Assembly (NCBI GenBank): GCA_902588315.1
Contig: CACIOP010000005.1
Span: 22,279 to 86,278, forward strand
Reading direction: 5' to 3'
Length of the DNA stretch: 64,000 nucleotides
Origin: an uncultured Pelagibacteraceae bacterium
GTDB taxonomy: Bacteria > Pseudomonadota > Alphaproteobacteria > Pelagibacterales > Pelagibacteraceae
This document shows, in pieces, positions 1 through 9,565 of this stretch (its first letter is position 1; each line of letters starts with the position of its first letter). A program made the translations under genes and the position numbers. The notes beneath the pieces were generated by a model, which did not search any database, was not told the DNA's origin, and was given only the letters and a program-made list of their open reading frames with translations.

Positions 1-1914
1 ATTTTGGGTTTTCAAGGAGGTTTTGTTTCAGATGTATTTTTTCAATCAATAGGCCTAGTTTCGTATCTCTTCTCATTTACTTTGATTGTAACTGGTATCA
101 ACATTATTAGAAGTAAAGAATTTTTTTTAATAATTGAAAATATATTCTTTGCAATAATTTATTGTATTTTTGGAACTTTATTTTTTGCACATTATTATTC
201 AGAAGCGTTTACTCTGTATATAAATGGCAATGGTGGCTTTATAGGTGCTTATTTAAATCAAACATTTTTAAATTCAATAATTTTAATTAATGAGTTAACA
301 TTTTATTACTTATTAATTTTTTTAATTATTTTTTTATTTTTGATCAGTATTAATTTTCATCCAAAAAAATTTTATGAATTAATTAAAAATATAAATCAAG
401 TTTTTACAAAAAAAGAAAAGAGAAATTATACTGATAAAAGTGAAGTAATCAGTGAATACATCCCTCAAGAAGAAATAAAAAATCTTATTCAAGAGGATTT
501 GCCTTTTATAAAGGCTGAGACTAAAAGTAAAAATATAAATAAATTTAAATTACCAGACTTAGATTTATTGAAAATACCTTCTAAAAAAGAGAGGGAAAAT
601 CTTGAAAAAAGTGAAACACAAGATCCTGAATTTTTAGAAAAAATTCTAAAAGATTTTGGTGTTAATGGCAATATCAAGAAAGTAAGCCATGGACCTGTAG
701 TAACTTTAAATGAATTTGAACCAGCTGCAGGTGTTAAGGTATCAAAAGTAATTAATTTATCTGATGACATTGCAAGAAATACCAGTTCAGAGTCTGCAAG
801 AATAGCTACAATACCTGGAAGCAATACTGTCGGCATTGAACTGCCAAACAATGTTAGAGAAAATGTTTATTTAAGTGAAATTTTAAACAACCCTGATTTC
901 AAAAAAAGAGACATCAAATTGCCGATCGCATTAGGAAAAAGTATTTCAGGGAAACCTATAGTCGGGGACTTATCCTCAATGCCCCATTTACTTATTGCTG
1001 GTACAACAGGGTCAGGTAAATCAGTCTGCATCAATACAATTATTTTGTCTCTTCTCTACCGACATGCTCCAGAAAAATGTAAATTTATTTTGATAGATCC
1101 AAAAATGCTTGAACTTTCAACATATGAAGGAATTCCACATTTGTTGTGCCCTGTAATAACAGAAGCGAAGAAAGCTGCTTCCGTTCTTGGTTGGGTGGTT
1201 AAGGAAATGGAGAGCAGATATAGACTTATGACTAAAGAAGGAGTTAGAAACATCGATAGCTATAATACAAAACACAAACTTCCAATGCCCTATATAGTTG
1301 TTGTTGTTGATGAAATGTCAGATTTAATGTTGGTAGCGGGTAAAGAAATTGAAAACTATATCCAAAAATTATCACAAATGGCAAGAGCGGCAGGAATTCA
1401 TATCATTATGGCTACTCAAAGACCTAGTGTTGATGTAATTACTGGAACAATTAAAGCAAATTTTCCAACAAGGATATCATTTCAAGTTACCTCAAAAATA
1501 GATAGTAGAACAATTTTGGGTGAGCAAGGAGCAGAACAATTATTAGGAAAAGGAGATATGTTATATATGTCTTCTGCTAATCGTATAGTAAGAATTCATG
1601 CTCCTTTCGTTTCAGATGGTGAAATTGAACAAATTAATAATTTTTTAAGATCACAGTCTGAGCCTGATTATGTTGATGAAATTTTAAACTTTGCAGATGA
1701 AAAGGAGATGAGTGATAACCAAGATCTAGGTGATAAAGACGAACTCTATCAACAAGCTTTAGAAATTGTAAGATCAGAAGGAAAGGCTTCCACCTCTTTT
1801 TTACAAAGAAAACTCCAAATTGGTTACAACAGAGCTGCAAGAATAATTGATATGATGGAAGCAGATGGAATTGTTAGCAAGGCCAATCACGTTGGTAAAA
1901 GAGATGTTCTGTGA
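1..1914 (+). CDS. ftsK: DNA translocase FtsK (5' end outside window)
   Basis: Septum-located DNA pump that moves the chromosome ends through the closing division site and activates XerCD at dif. The visible part starts with hydrophobic membrane segments (about residues 1-115 of the track ORF), then a short charged linker, then the RecA-like motor with Walker A GTTGSGKS (about residue 333) and a Walker B-like VVVVDEMSDLM (about 433). It ends with the winged-helix gamma domain that reads the polar KOPS sequences (about 577-636). The reading frame is open to base 1, so the TTG start in the track is only the window edge and the protein is longer. It overlaps the next gene, lolA, at the stop codon. 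Confidence 0.96.
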   Translation: MLGFQGGFVSDVFFQSIGLVSYLFSFTLIVTGINIIRSKEFFLIIENIFFAIIYCIFGTLFFAHYYSEAFTLYINGNGGFIGAYLNQTFLNSIILINELTFYYLLIFLIIFLFLISINFHPKKFYELIKNINQVFTKKEKRNYTDKSEVISEYIPQEEIKNLIQEDLPFIKAETKSKNINKFKLPDLDLLKIPSKKERENLEKSETQDPEFLEKILKDFGVNGNIKKVSHGPVVTLNEFEPAAGVKVSKVINLSDDIARNTSSESARIATIPGSNTVGIELPNNVRENVYLSEILNNPDFKKRDIKLPIALGKSISGKPIVGDLSSMPHLLIAGTTGSGKSVCINTIILSLLYRHAPEKCKFILIDPKMLELSTYEGIPHLLCPVITEAKKAASVLGWVVKEMESRYRLMTKEGVRNIDSYNTKHKLPMPYIVVVVDEMSDLMLVAGKEIENYIQKLSQMARAAGIHIIMATQRPSVDVITGTIKANFPTRISFQVTSKIDSRTILGEQGAEQLLGKGDMLYMSSANRIVRIHAPFVSDGEIEQINNFLRSQSEPDYVDEILNFADEKEMSDNQDLGDKDELYQQALEIVRSEGKASTSFLQRKLQIGYNRAARIIDMMEADGIVSKANHVGKRDVL

Positions 1915-2462
1915 TGTTAAAATTATATTTAGTAATAATCTTCTTTGTTTTAACGTTTAATTCAAATGCAGAAATAAAAGAGAAAATTATTCAAAACCTT
2001 AAGAATATAAAAAATTTAGATTTTAAATTTGAACAAAATGTTAATGGTAAAATAGAGAATGGTAATTGTACGATAGAATATCCAAAAAAAATATTTTGTG
2101 AATATGCGAGAAGTAACAATAAAATTTTAGTTTCGAATGGAAAATCTTTAGTTGTTAAAACTATTTCTAGTTATTATCGGTATCCTTTAAAAAAAACCCC
2201 GTTGAATGTTATTTTGGATAAAAATATTCTAATCAAAAAAATTGAATCTTTAAAAGAAATAAAAATAGATAATAATCTTATTAAATTTACAATTTTAGAA
2301 AATAATAACGAAATAAATATATTTTTTGATAAACAAACGTATGATTTAATTGGTTGGCAAAATACAGACATGTATCAAAATTTTAATATTACCTTCCTTT
2401 CATCTATTAGAAAAAATAGGGTGCTGTCTAAGAATTTATTTAATATACCTGCTCAAAATTAA
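1914..2462 (+). CDS. lolA: Outer-membrane lipoprotein carrier LolA
   Basis: Periplasmic chaperone that takes lipoproteins from the LolCDE exporter to the outer membrane. The 182-residue protein has a cleavable signal peptide (hydrophobic LYLVIIFFVLTF, cleavage near NSNA/E) followed by a LolA-like half-barrel with the recognisable DFKFEQNVNG and CTIEYPKKIFCEY stretches. I prefer the ATG at 1914 over the GTG at 1911 in the track; the ATG shares one base with the ftsK stop. Placement directly after ftsK is a common alphaproteobacterial arrangement. The family assignment rests on length, signal peptide, these motifs and context; sequence divergence is high. Its stop overlaps that of the convergent gene (shared TTAA). 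Confidence 0.85.
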   Translation: MLKLYLVIIFFVLTFNSNAEIKEKIIQNLKNIKNLDFKFEQNVNGKIENGNCTIEYPKKIFCEYARSNNKILVSNGKSLVVKTISSYYRYPLKKTPLNVILDKNILIKKIESLKEIKIDNNLIKFTILENNNEINIFFDKQTYDLIGWQNTDMYQNFNITFLSSIRKNRVLSKNLFNIPAQN

Positions 2463-2962
2463 ATATTTAATATTTCAGTTTTAAATATTTTCATGCCTCT
2501 TGAAATATAATTACTTAAAGCATTTTTATGATCTAAAGAACAAGTATGTACCCAAACTCGTTTGGTATTGTTTACAAAAGATTTTTTAATGGCTTCTGAC
2601 AATAAAAAGGATCCTAATTTTTTATTTTGATATTCTTCTAAAATTCCAAAATATGCAATTTCTGTTTCACTATTTTCTGAATGAAAAATTAATTCAAAAA
2701 ATCCTACTAATTCATCCTTATTTTTTAAAACATAGGAATTAACATTTTTAGAGGAAACATAATTAATCCATTTTTCTTCTGACCAAGTAAGTCTATCTAC
2801 CCACTTATGTTTTTTACCAATATTTTTATAAAAAAATTTATTTAGTTGAAAATTAATTGGATTTATTAAACTTAAAGAATAATCTTCAGAGGGTTTGTTT
2901 CCTTCGTTAAGATCTTGAAGTGAGTTAATTTCTAAGTAATTTCTTTTAACTTCTTCTGTCAC
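2459..2962 (-). CDS. GNAT-family N-acetyltransferase
   Basis: A 167-residue GCN5-related acetyltransferase, probably cytoplasmic, substrate unknown. The acetyl-CoA pyrophosphate-binding motif is visible as YQNKKLGSFLL (about 111-121), following the typical beta-4 strand EIAYFGILEE. It is the last gene of the leftward his operon and overlaps the HIT gene by 4 bp (start inside the upstream stop), so it is probably translationally coupled. Nothing in the sequence ties it to histidine synthesis; it could modify a small molecule, a protein N-terminus or an antibiotic. Its stop shares TTAA with lolA. Confidence 0.8.
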   Translation of the reverse strand: MTEEVKRNYLEINSLQDLNEGNKPSEDYSLSLINPINFQLNKFFYKNIGKKHKWVDRLTWSEEKWINYVSSKNVNSYVLKNKDELVGFFELIFHSENSETEIAYFGILEEYQNKKLGSFLLSEAIKKSFVNNTKRVWVHTCSLDHKNALSNYISRGMKIFKTEILNI

Positions 2963-3324
2963 TCCACCATTTTCCCCACTCGTTCACCTCCAAATAAATG
3001 AAAATGTAAATGAGGCACTTCTTGACCACCGTGATCACTAATGTTTGCTAAAGCTCTATAGCCTTTGCCTACCTCTGTTGAAATACCTAGCGTTTTAGCA
3101 ACTATATTAATACCTTTTAACAAACCAACCATTTCCTCAGAAGAAGCATTTAAACTAAAATCATCTAGATCAACATATTTTCCTTTAGGGATTACTAGTG
3201 CATGAATTTTTTTCTGAGGATTAATGTCATGAAATGATAAAACAAAATCGTCCTCATATATTTTATTACAAGGGATCTCTCCGCGTAAAATTTTTGCAAA
3301 AATGTTATTATCGTCGTAACTCAT
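2959..3324 (-). CDS. HIT-family nucleotide hydrolase (HinT-like)
   Basis: A 121-residue histidine-triad protein of the HinT branch, which hydrolyses phosphoramidates such as AMP-lysine or other nucleoside conjugates. The catalytic triad is clear in HLHFHLFGG (105-113, His105/107/109), and the N-terminal half has the family pattern FAKILRGEIPCNKIYED. Length fits the family. It overlaps hisE by 4 bp and the GNAT gene by 4 bp, so it is transcribed with the histidine operon. HIT genes often sit beside hisE in alphaproteobacteria. The natural substrate cannot be told from sequence. Confidence 0.92.
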   Translation of the reverse strand: MSYDDNNIFAKILRGEIPCNKIYEDDFVLSFHDINPQKKIHALVIPKGKYVDLDDFSLNASSEEMVGLLKGINIVAKTLGISTEVGKGYRALANISDHGGQEVPHLHFHLFGGERVGKMVE

Positions 3325-3593
3325 TTTTTTCTTTTTTCTAGCTCTGACATGACCTCTTCAATTTTTACATCATTAGCCTCTAAATACATTAGCAAATGGT
3401 AAAATACATCTGCAGCTTCATGAATTTTATTAGAATTTTTTTCTACAGCTTCAATTAATTCATCAACTTCTTCTAAAACTTTTGCTTTACTTAATGATTT
3501 ATCTGTAAGCAACTTATTAGTATAAGAACCTTCAACAGGCAAAGATTTTCTCTCTCGTGCAAGTTTAATTAAGTTTTCTAATGTGTTAAGCAT
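3321..3593 (-). CDS. hisE: Phosphoribosyl-ATP pyrophosphatase HisE
   Basis: Second step of histidine synthesis: removes pyrophosphate from phosphoribosyl-ATP to give phosphoribosyl-AMP. The 90-residue all-alpha protein carries the MazG-like metal-binding acidic helices KVLEEVDELIEA and HEAADVFYHLLMYLEA. It is a stand-alone HisE rather than a HisIE fusion, so hisI must lie elsewhere. It sits one base after hisF and overlaps the HIT gene by 4 bp within the his operon. Confidence 0.94.
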   Translation of the reverse strand: MLNTLENLIKLARERKSLPVEGSYTNKLLTDKSLSKAKVLEEVDELIEAVEKNSNKIHEAADVFYHLLMYLEANDVKIEEVMSELEKRKK

Positions 3594-3594
3594 A

Positions 3595-4350
3595 TTAAAT
3601 TCTAACAGGAATTCCTTTTGAATCCAAATACTCCTTAGCTTCTTTTACAGAATGTTTGCCATAGTGAAATATTGATGCTGCTAAAACTGCGCTTGCATTT
3701 CCTAATTTGATTCCATCTACTAAATGATCTAGATTTCCTACTCCGCCTGAAGCAATAACTGGAATATTTACCGTAGAAGATATCTTAGACATAAGTTCTA
3801 TATCATAACCAACTTGAGTACCATCCCGATCCATAGAAGTAACTAGAAGCTCGCCTGCTCCACTATCTTCCATTTTTTTTGCAAATTCTATGACATCAAT
3901 TCCAGTATTATTTCTTCCACCATGAGTAAATATTTCCCATTTGTCCACATTTTTTTTAGCATCTATCGCAACCACAATGCATTGTGACCCAAATTTTTTT
4001 GAACTTTGTTCAACTACTTCCGGATTTTGAACTGCAGCAGTATTGATTGATACTTTGTCTGCACCACAGTTCAGTAGTTTGCTGATGTCATCAACACTTC
4101 TAACACCACCTCCAACTGTCAGAGGAACAAAACATTTCTTCGATGTTTTCTCTACTACATCGTAAATAGTATCTCTATTTTCATTTGATGCAGTTATGTC
4201 TAAAAAACAAATTTCGTCTGCACCGCCGTCTGAGTAAATTTCAGCTTGTTCAACAGGATCACCTGCATCCTGCAGATCAACAAAGTTAATTCCTTTTACA
4301 ACACGGCCGTTTTTCACGTCTAAACAAGGTATTATTCTATTTTTAAGCAT
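3595..4350 (-). CDS. hisF: Imidazole glycerol phosphate synthase cyclase subunit HisF
   Basis: Cyclase half of IGP synthase: uses ammonia delivered from HisH to turn PRFAR into IGP and AICAR. The 251-residue (beta/alpha)8 barrel has both catalytic aspartates in place, Asp11 ([15 protein letters not shown]) and Asp130 (VVAIDAKKN), and phosphate-binding glycine loops ([17 protein letters not shown]). The start overlaps the end of hisA by 8 bp. The AICAR it releases links the pathway to purine synthesis. Confidence 0.98.
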   Translation of the reverse strand: MLKNRIIPCLDVKNGRVVKGINFVDLQDAGDPVEQAEIYSDGGADEICFLDITASNENRDTIYDVVEKTSKKCFVPLTVGGGVRSVDDISKLLNCGADKVSINTAAVQNPEVVEQSSKKFGSQCIVVAIDAKKNVDKWEIFTHGGRNNTGIDVIEFAKKMEDSGAGELLVTSMDRDGTQVGYDIELMSKISSTVNIPVIASGGVGNLDHLVDGIKLGNASAVLAASIFHYGKHSVKEAKEYLDSKGIPVRI

Positions 4351-5068
4351 CTAATTCCTTAGCTAATTCATCTAATTTGATATCACCATCATAGATGGCT
4401 TTCCCTACTATGATACCTTCGATATTCTTATTATTAAATTCTTTAGCTTTTTTAATATCATCTATTGATGAAACTCCACCCGATATAATTACTGGGCAAT
4501 TGGATGTATTAGCAATCTTTGCTGTCTCTTCAAAATTAGGACTTTGCTTCATTCCATCTCTATTAATATCGGTATAAATCAACCTACTTGCACCATAATC
4601 ATTAACTTCTTTCAAATAATCTAGAGTTAATTGGTTTGAATTTTCTTTCCAACCAGAAACAGACAAATAACCATCTTTAGCATCTAAACCTAAGGCAATT
4701 TGATTTGGAAATTTTTCACAAGCTGCTTTTAAAAAATTTTTATCTTTAATAGCCGCACTACCCAAAATAACTTTTTCAACACCAGCATCAGTATACTTTT
4801 GTATACTTTCAAAATTTCTTACTCCTCCACCAATTTCTATTTTAAGATCAAATTTAGTAACTATTTCTCCAATAATGTCCAAATTTACTGTTTTACCAGT
4901 TAATGCTCCATCCAAATCAACTATGTGCAAGTTTTTAAAACCATGATCTTTGTATTTATCTGCTTGTTCAATTGGGGACATTTCATATTCAGTTTTATTG
5001 TCAAAGTCTCCTTTAACTAACCTCACACATTTTTTATCTTTAATATCTATAGCTGGGAATATTTTCAT
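4343..5068 (-). CDS. hisA: ProFAR isomerase HisA
   Basis: Amadori isomerisation of ProFAR to PRFAR, the substrate of HisHF. The 241-residue barrel is homologous to HisF and retains the acid/base pair Asp8 ([14 protein letters not shown]) and Asp129 ([10 protein letters not shown]) together with two phosphate loops ([17 protein letters not shown]). It directly follows hisH with no spacer and overlaps hisF, giving the common hisH-hisA-hisF order. Confidence 0.98.
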   Translation of the reverse strand: MKIFPAIDIKDKKCVRLVKGDFDNKTEYEMSPIEQADKYKDHGFKNLHIVDLDGALTGKTVNLDIIGEIVTKFDLKIEIGGGVRNFESIQKYTDAGVEKVILGSAAIKDKNFLKAACEKFPNQIALGLDAKDGYLSVSGWKENSNQLTLDYLKEVNDYGASRLIYTDINRDGMKQSPNFEETAKIANTSNCPVIISGGVSSIDDIKKAKEFNNKNIEGIIVGKAIYDGDIKLDELAKELDA

Positions 5069-5695
5069 TTACAAATTTATAAAATTATCAATTATTTTAA
5101 GTCCAATTTTATCACTTTTCTCAGGGTGAAATTGTGTTCCAAAAATATTTTCTTTTTCAATAGAGCAAACAATATTTGATGAATAATCAGTCGTTGCTGA
5201 TATTACATTTTTATCTTCTGGTAAAAATTCATAACTGTGAACAAAATACATGTGAGAATTATTTTCTATACCTTTAAAAATTTTACTGTCCTTAACAATA
5301 CTAATTTCATTCCAACCAATGTGAGGGAGTTTATATTTTCCATTTTGATTATCTATTTTTGATACTTTTCCAGAAATCCAACCAAGACCCTTGGTTTCTA
5401 TTTCCTCATAGCCGACGTCCGCAAACATTTGAAGTCCTACGCAAATTCCAAGAAGTGGTTTTTTTTTGTTAATTGCAAATTCACTTAATGTATCAACTAA
5501 ACCACTGATATTGTTAAGTGCATCGATACAACTCTTAAACGAACCCTGCCCTGGTAATACAACTTTATCTGAAGATTTAATCTTATTTAAATCTGAAGTT
5601 ACCTCTATATTTACCTTATCTTTAGCAACCTCTTTAAAAGAATTTATCACCGAGCTTATATTGCCCGAATTATAATCAACAATTGTGACTTTCAT
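5069..5695 (-). CDS. hisH: IGP synthase glutamine amidotransferase subunit HisH
   Basis: Class I glutaminase that supplies ammonia to HisF. In the 208-residue protein the catalytic nucleophile is Cys85 in LLGICVGLQM, with His190 and Glu192 in FGTQFHPEKS completing the triad. The N-terminus has the usual VDYNSGNISSV. It abuts hisA directly and lies 5 bases after hisB. Complete and ordinary. Confidence 0.98.
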   Translation of the reverse strand: MKVTIVDYNSGNISSVINSFKEVAKDKVNIEVTSDLNKIKSSDKVVLPGQGSFKSCIDALNNISGLVDTLSEFAINKKKPLLGICVGLQMFADVGYEEIETKGLGWISGKVSKIDNQNGKYKLPHIGWNEISIVKDSKIFKGIENNSHMYFVHSYEFLPEDKNVISATTDYSSNIVCSIEKENIFGTQFHPEKSDKIGLKIIDNFINL

Positions 5696-5700
5696 TAAAC

Positions 5701-6291
5701 TTATAATGAGCCTTTAGTGGATGGAATGCTCTTTTTGTTTCTTGGATCCATCTCTAATGCAGCTCTTAATGATCTTGCTAAAGCTTTATAACAAGACTCA
5801 ATAATGTGGTGGCTATTGTCCCCATAAATATTTTCTATGTGCATTGTAATGCCTGCAGATTGAGAAAATGCTTGGAACCATTCTTTAAATAACTCTGTGT
5901 CCATCTCCCCAAGTTTTTCAACTTTCAATTTTACTTTCCAAATCAGATAAGGTCTGTTTGAAACATCGATAGCGACCCTTGTTAATGTTTCATCCATTGG
6001 AATAACTGTGTGAGCATATCTTTTTATTCCCACAAATTTTTTAGCAGCTTTTTTTAAAGCTTCACCAATGGCAATTCCTGTATCTTCAGTTGTATGATGA
6101 AGATCAATGTGAGTATCTCCTTTTGCTTTAACTTTTAAATCAATTAGTGAATGCTTTGATAATTGTTCAAGCATGTGGTCTAGAAAACCTATGCCAGTGT
6201 CAATTTGGTATTTACCTTTGCCGTCAATATTAACTTCAACATTGATGCTGGTTTCTTTTGTTTTTCGAGATACTTTTCCTTTTCTAGCCAT
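5701..6291 (-). CDS. hisB: Imidazoleglycerol-phosphate dehydratase HisB
   Basis: Dehydrates IGP to imidazole-acetol phosphate with a dinuclear Mn centre. The 196-residue protein is the monofunctional form without a histidinol-phosphatase domain. The metal-binding histidine clusters are intact: [22 protein letters not shown] and [13 protein letters not shown]. It is the first gene of the leftward his operon, and a plausible sigma-70-type promoter lies 11 bases before its start. It is divergent from hslV. Confidence 0.98.
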   Translation of the reverse strand: MARKGKVSRKTKETSINVEVNIDGKGKYQIDTGIGFLDHMLEQLSKHSLIDLKVKAKGDTHIDLHHTTEDTGIAIGEALKKAAKKFVGIKRYAHTVIPMDETLTRVAIDVSNRPYLIWKVKLKVEKLGEMDTELFKEWFQAFSQSAGITMHIENIYGDNSHHIIESCYKALARSLRAALEMDPRNKKSIPSTKGSL

Positions 6292-6302
6292 ATATTTTTA
6301 AT

Positions 6303-6331
6303 GGTATACATACATAATCCAACTATATCAA
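6303..6331 (-). promoter_or_regulatory. Possible vegetative promoter of the his operon
   Basis: On the minus strand TTGATA is followed after 17 bases by TATACC, ending about 11 bases before the hisB ATG. The -35 is close to consensus and the -10 matches four of six positions. Spacing is ideal, but AT-rich DNA produces such matches by chance. Confidence 0.35.
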
Positions 6332-6345
6332 TATCAGTCTAAACA

Positions 6346-6373
6346 CTTGAAGTATCAAAAATAGTTACCATTT
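6346..6373 (+). promoter_or_regulatory. RpoH (heat-shock) type promoter of hslVU
   Basis: CTTGAAG, 13 bases, TACCATTT. This matches the sigma-32 pattern CTTGAAA-N13-CCCCATNT closely and has the same spacing as the candidates before dnaK and grpE in this window. Only 7 bases separate the -10 from the hslV ATG, so the transcript would begin at or next to the start codon. Confidence 0.6.
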
Positions 6374-6380
6374 ATTAGGT

Positions 6381-6896
6381 ATGACAACAATTGTACTAGT
6401 TAGAAAAAATAATGAAGTCGTAGTTGCTGGTGATGGACAAGTCAGTATGGGAAATACTGTTGTCAAAAGTACAGCTTCAAAGGTCAGAAAGATTGAAAAA
6501 AGAGATGTGGTTGCTGGATTTGCAGGATCAACTGCTGATGCATTAACTTTATTTGAGAGATTAGAAGGTAAATTGGAAAAACATGCGGGAAATTTATCCA
6601 GAGCTGCTGTTGAATTAGCAAAAGATTGGAGAACAGATAAATACTTAAGAAGATTAGAGGCATTGATGGCTGTTGGAGATAAAAATAATAGTTATATTAT
6701 TTCTGGAACTGGGGATGTCTTAGAGCCTGAAGGAGATGTGATTGGAATAGGCTCAGGTGGTAATTACGCTTTAGCTGCAGGAAAAGTTTTAATTGAAGGT
6801 AATATGTCTGCTGAGGAAGTCGCCAAAAAAGCAATTAAGGTAGCAGCTGATATCTGTGTTTTCACAAATGATAATGTAAGAATAGAAAAAATTTAA
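6381..6896 (+). CDS. hslV: ATP-dependent protease peptidase subunit HslV
   Basis: Proteasome-like threonine protease that forms the HslVU (ClpQY) chamber with HslU. The nucleophile is Thr2, exposed after removal of Met1 ([11 protein letters not shown]); the second threonine and the [16 protein letters not shown] strand are conserved, as is [12 protein letters not shown]. Length (171) fits the family. The Thr2 requirement fixes the start at 6381. It directly precedes hslU with no spacer. A heat-shock promoter lies immediately upstream, leaving almost no 5' leader and no strong ribosome-binding site. Confidence 0.97.
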   Translation: MTTIVLVRKNNEVVVAGDGQVSMGNTVVKSTASKVRKIEKRDVVAGFAGSTADALTLFERLEGKLEKHAGNLSRAAVELAKDWRTDKYLRRLEALMAVGDKNNSYIISGTGDVLEPEGDVIGIGSGGNYALAAGKVLIEGNMSAEEVAKKAIKVAADICVFTNDNVRIEKI

Positions 6897-8270
6897 ATGG
6901 ATAAATCAAACGTAACGCAACTGCACCCAAAGGATAAAAGTGAAAAAGAAGAAGCTTCTTTAGTAAGTTCTCTATCTCCAAGAGAAATAGTTTCAGAATT
7001 AGATAGATTCGTTGTTGGACAAAACAAAGCTAAGAGAGCTGTTGCTGTTGCATTAAGAAATAGATGGAGAAGACAAGCTCTTAAGGGTGAAATGAGAAAT
7101 GAAGTTTTACCAAAAAATATTTTAATGATTGGGCCGACAGGAGTTGGTAAAACAGAAATTTCAAGAAGATTATCAAAATTAGCTGAAGCACCTTTTGTTA
7201 AAGTCGAAGCAACAAGATTTACTGAAGTTGGTTATGTAGGAAGAGATGTTGAGCAAATTGTAAGGGACCTGATTGAGATTGCGATTTCAATGGAGAAAGT
7301 AAAAAAACGAAAAGAAGTTTTTGCACAAGCCCAAAAGGCAGCTGAGGAAAAAGTTTTAGACGCTTTGGTTGGAAAAAAAGCAAGTTTGGCAACTAGAGAA
7401 AGTTTTAGGAAAAGATTAAGAAACGGTGATTTAGATGATAATGAAATCGAAATAGCCGTAAGTGACACTGGTTCTGGTGGTGCTTCTTTTGAAATCCCAG
7501 GTATGCCAGGTGCAAATGTTGGCATGATCAACATTGGTGAAATGATTGGCAAATCAATGGGAAATAAAGAAAAAAAGAAAAAAATGACAGTAAAAGAATC
7601 TCATGAAATTTTAATTAATGATGAATCTGACAAACTAATTGAACAAGATAAAATTATTAAAGCTGCAAAACTTTCAACTGAAAATAATGGAATAGTGTTC
7701 TTAGATGAAATTGATAAAATTTCAGCAAGAACTGATAGGGTTGGAGGTGATGTTTCAAGAGAAGGTGTTCAAAGAGATTTATTACCTTTAATTGAAGGAA
7801 CGACTGTCAATACAAAACATGGTCCAATTAAGACTGATCATATCTTATTTATTGCCTCTGGAGCATTTCAGCTTGCAAAACCATCTGATTTACTTCCTGA
7901 GTTACAAGGAAGATTGCCAATTAGGGTTGAGCTTGAGGCTTTAACTAGTGAAGATTTTAAAAGAATATTAAGAGAACCTGATTTTAGTTTAATCAAACAG
8001 TATGTGGCTCTTTTAAAAACTGAGAATGTTGATCTCGAATTTTCAGATGATGGTATAGATGCGATTGCAAATATTGCATCAGAAGTAAATGCTACAATAG
8101 AAAACATTGGAGCAAGAAGATTACATACAATAATAGAAAAAATTTTAGATGATATTAGCTTTACAGCTACGGATCGTTCAGGTGAGAAAATTATAATTGA
8201 TAAGGAATATATTAATAAAAATTTAGACACTCTGGTAAAAGATACAGATCTCTCTAAGTTTATACTTTAA
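6897..8270 (+). CDS. hslU: HslVU protease ATPase subunit HslU
   Basis: AAA+ unfoldase that feeds substrates to HslV. Domain order: N-terminal [16 protein letters not shown], Walker A GPTGVGKT (79-86), a variable intermediate domain, Walker [11 protein letters not shown] (about 265), sensor regions, and the conserved C-terminal tail ending LSKFIL that docks into HslV pockets. 457 residues. Cotranscribed with hslV. Its TAA shares a TTAA with the stop of the convergent sulfotransferase. Confidence 0.98.
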   Translation: MDKSNVTQLHPKDKSEKEEASLVSSLSPREIVSELDRFVVGQNKAKRAVAVALRNRWRRQALKGEMRNEVLPKNILMIGPTGVGKTEISRRLSKLAEAPFVKVEATRFTEVGYVGRDVEQIVRDLIEIAISMEKVKKRKEVFAQAQKAAEEKVLDALVGKKASLATRESFRKRLRNGDLDDNEIEIAVSDTGSGGASFEIPGMPGANVGMINIGEMIGKSMGNKEKKKKMTVKESHEILINDESDKLIEQDKIIKAAKLSTENNGIVFLDEIDKISARTDRVGGDVSREGVQRDLLPLIEGTTVNTKHGPIKTDHILFIASGAFQLAKPSDLLPELQGRLPIRVELEALTSEDFKRILREPDFSLIKQYVALLKTENVDLEFSDDGIDAIANIASEVNATIENIGARRLHTIIEKILDDISFTATDRSGEKIIIDKEYINKNLDTLVKDTDLSKFIL

Positions 8271-9124
8271 ATATAGTTCAATTCTATCATTTCTTTTTTA
8301 AAAGCACTTTCTAATTTATTCTTAATTTCGTATGGCAAAGTATTTTTCCAATCTCTTTTTTTTCCATATTTAAAAAAAGTTATTTTTTTTTGATCTTTAT
8401 TGTTGATTGCCTCTGGGAAGCCCTTTTCTTTCTCAAGTTTTTGTAAATTATTAAAATTAGTAGTCAACAACACATTTTCTAATTTTTTGTGATCAATTTT
8501 TATTTTTGAGTTCATAATCTTACTTAAAAACTCCAATACACTCAAAAAAATTTTTTCTGGGTTAAGCACCAAATCTTCATATTTTATTAATAAATATCTA
8601 TTGAATTTTTTAAACTCTTTCCAAGAATTATAATTATCTGACCATGATCCCATATGTGTAAGAACGTTTGTTTCAAATTTATTATAATCTTTAATTCCTT
8701 TTAGATATTTAAAAGAAACCAAGTCTTCAGCTGATTGTTTAAGTGTTGTTTCATAATGATTAGAATAAGATGTAACAACATTTCTGGGGTCTCTCACAAT
8801 ATATATGACACCTAGAGTGTTGTCTAAATTCGTAAAATGATGTCCATTTATAGAACTAAGAGTGCTGTGGGTTTTTATAAATAATAATGATTTTTTATAG
8901 TTTTTATTTATAGACTCCTGAGCTTTAATATAATTTTTAACTACCTCTTTTTCATCTGTAATATCAATACCTAAATTTTTGAATAAATTTATATGAGGAA
9001 AAAATTTAACATATTTTAATTTATCAAAATCAAATAAACCATCTTTTGTAAAAAAATAAGCTGTTAACATTGACCTTAAATAAGTATTTCCACTTTTTGG
9101 ATATGATGCTAGCCATAAAATCAT
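8267..9124 (-). CDS. Sulfotransferase domain protein
   Basis: Probable PAPS-dependent sulfotransferase that would place sulfate on a small molecule or polysaccharide. The 5'-phosphosulfate loop [11 protein letters not shown] (8-18) and the 3'-phosphate motif [14 protein letters not shown] (111-124) are both clear, and a C-terminal RDW (GKKRDWKN) resembles the cytosolic-type RKGxxGDWK region. 285 residues, no signal peptide. The acceptor is unknown. It stands alone between hslU (overlapping stops) and the Smr gene, and could be transcribed with the genes upstream of it on this strand (Tim44-like, Smr). Confidence 0.85.
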   Translation of the reverse strand: MILWLASYPKSGNTYLRSMLTAYFFTKDGLFDFDKLKYVKFFPHINLFKNLGIDITDEKEVVKNYIKAQESINKNYKKSLLFIKTHSTLSSINGHHFTNLDNTLGVIYIVRDPRNVVTSYSNHYETTLKQSAEDLVSFKYLKGIKDYNKFETNVLTHMGSWSDNYNSWKEFKKFNRYLLIKYEDLVLNPEKIFLSVLEFLSKIMNSKIKIDHKKLENVLLTTNFNNLQKLEKEKGFPEAINNKDQKKITFFKYGKKRDWKNTLPYEIKNKLESAFKKEMIELNYI

Positions 9125-9142
9125 AATTTTAAATATAATAAA

Positions 9143-9565
9143 TTATTTTTTTTTATTTTTTTTTTTTACATATATATAAAAAGCACCTGAACCACCATCT
9201 TCTTTGTTCGCATCTGATATCTTGTTTATAAATTTCATTAAATTTTTGTTATTCATGATAAATTCGGGAACTGAATATTTTAATATTCCTAATTCTTTCG
9301 AGACATATGGATCTTTTTCATTATCAGAATGAAGGCCTTTGCCAGTTACAACAATTAATTTACTAATATTTTCTGAATACGCTTTATTTATTAATTCTTC
9401 TATTGCTCTGTTAGCATCATCTAAAGTATAACCATGAAGATCGATTGATTTAGTTCTAAATAATTTCTTTTCTTGATTTTTAAAATCTTTATCTAAAATT
9501 TTTTCTTTACTGTTAATAAATTTGTTCCAATCTTTTCTATCTTTATCTGAAATATTATTGGTCAA
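9143..9565 (-). CDS. Smr domain protein
   Basis: A 140-residue protein with a small-MutS-related (Smr) domain: DLHGYTLDDA (43-51) and VVTGKGLHS (72-80), the two motifs linked to nicking endonuclease or RNA cleavage activity. The N-terminus is a lysine-rich helix and the C-terminus a poly-lysine tail, both consistent with nucleic-acid binding. There is no MutS core, so this is the stand-alone form common in Proteobacteria. It abuts the Tim44-like gene with no spacer. Cellular role is uncertain. Confidence 0.87.
   Translation of the reverse strand: MTNNISDKDRKDWNKFINSKEKILDKDFKNQEKKLFRTKSIDLHGYTLDDANRAIEELINKAYSENISKLIVVTGKGLHSDNEKDPYVSKELGILKYSVPEFIMNNKNLMKFINKISDANKEDGGSGAFYIYVKKKNKKK

Noticed and set aside
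489-851. Shadow ORFs opposite real genes (for example 489-851, 7232-7552, 37758-38132, 43380-43757)
   Set aside because: They lie fully inside well-identified genes in another frame and show only the serine/phenylalanine-rich composition expected from antisense of AT-rich coding DNA.
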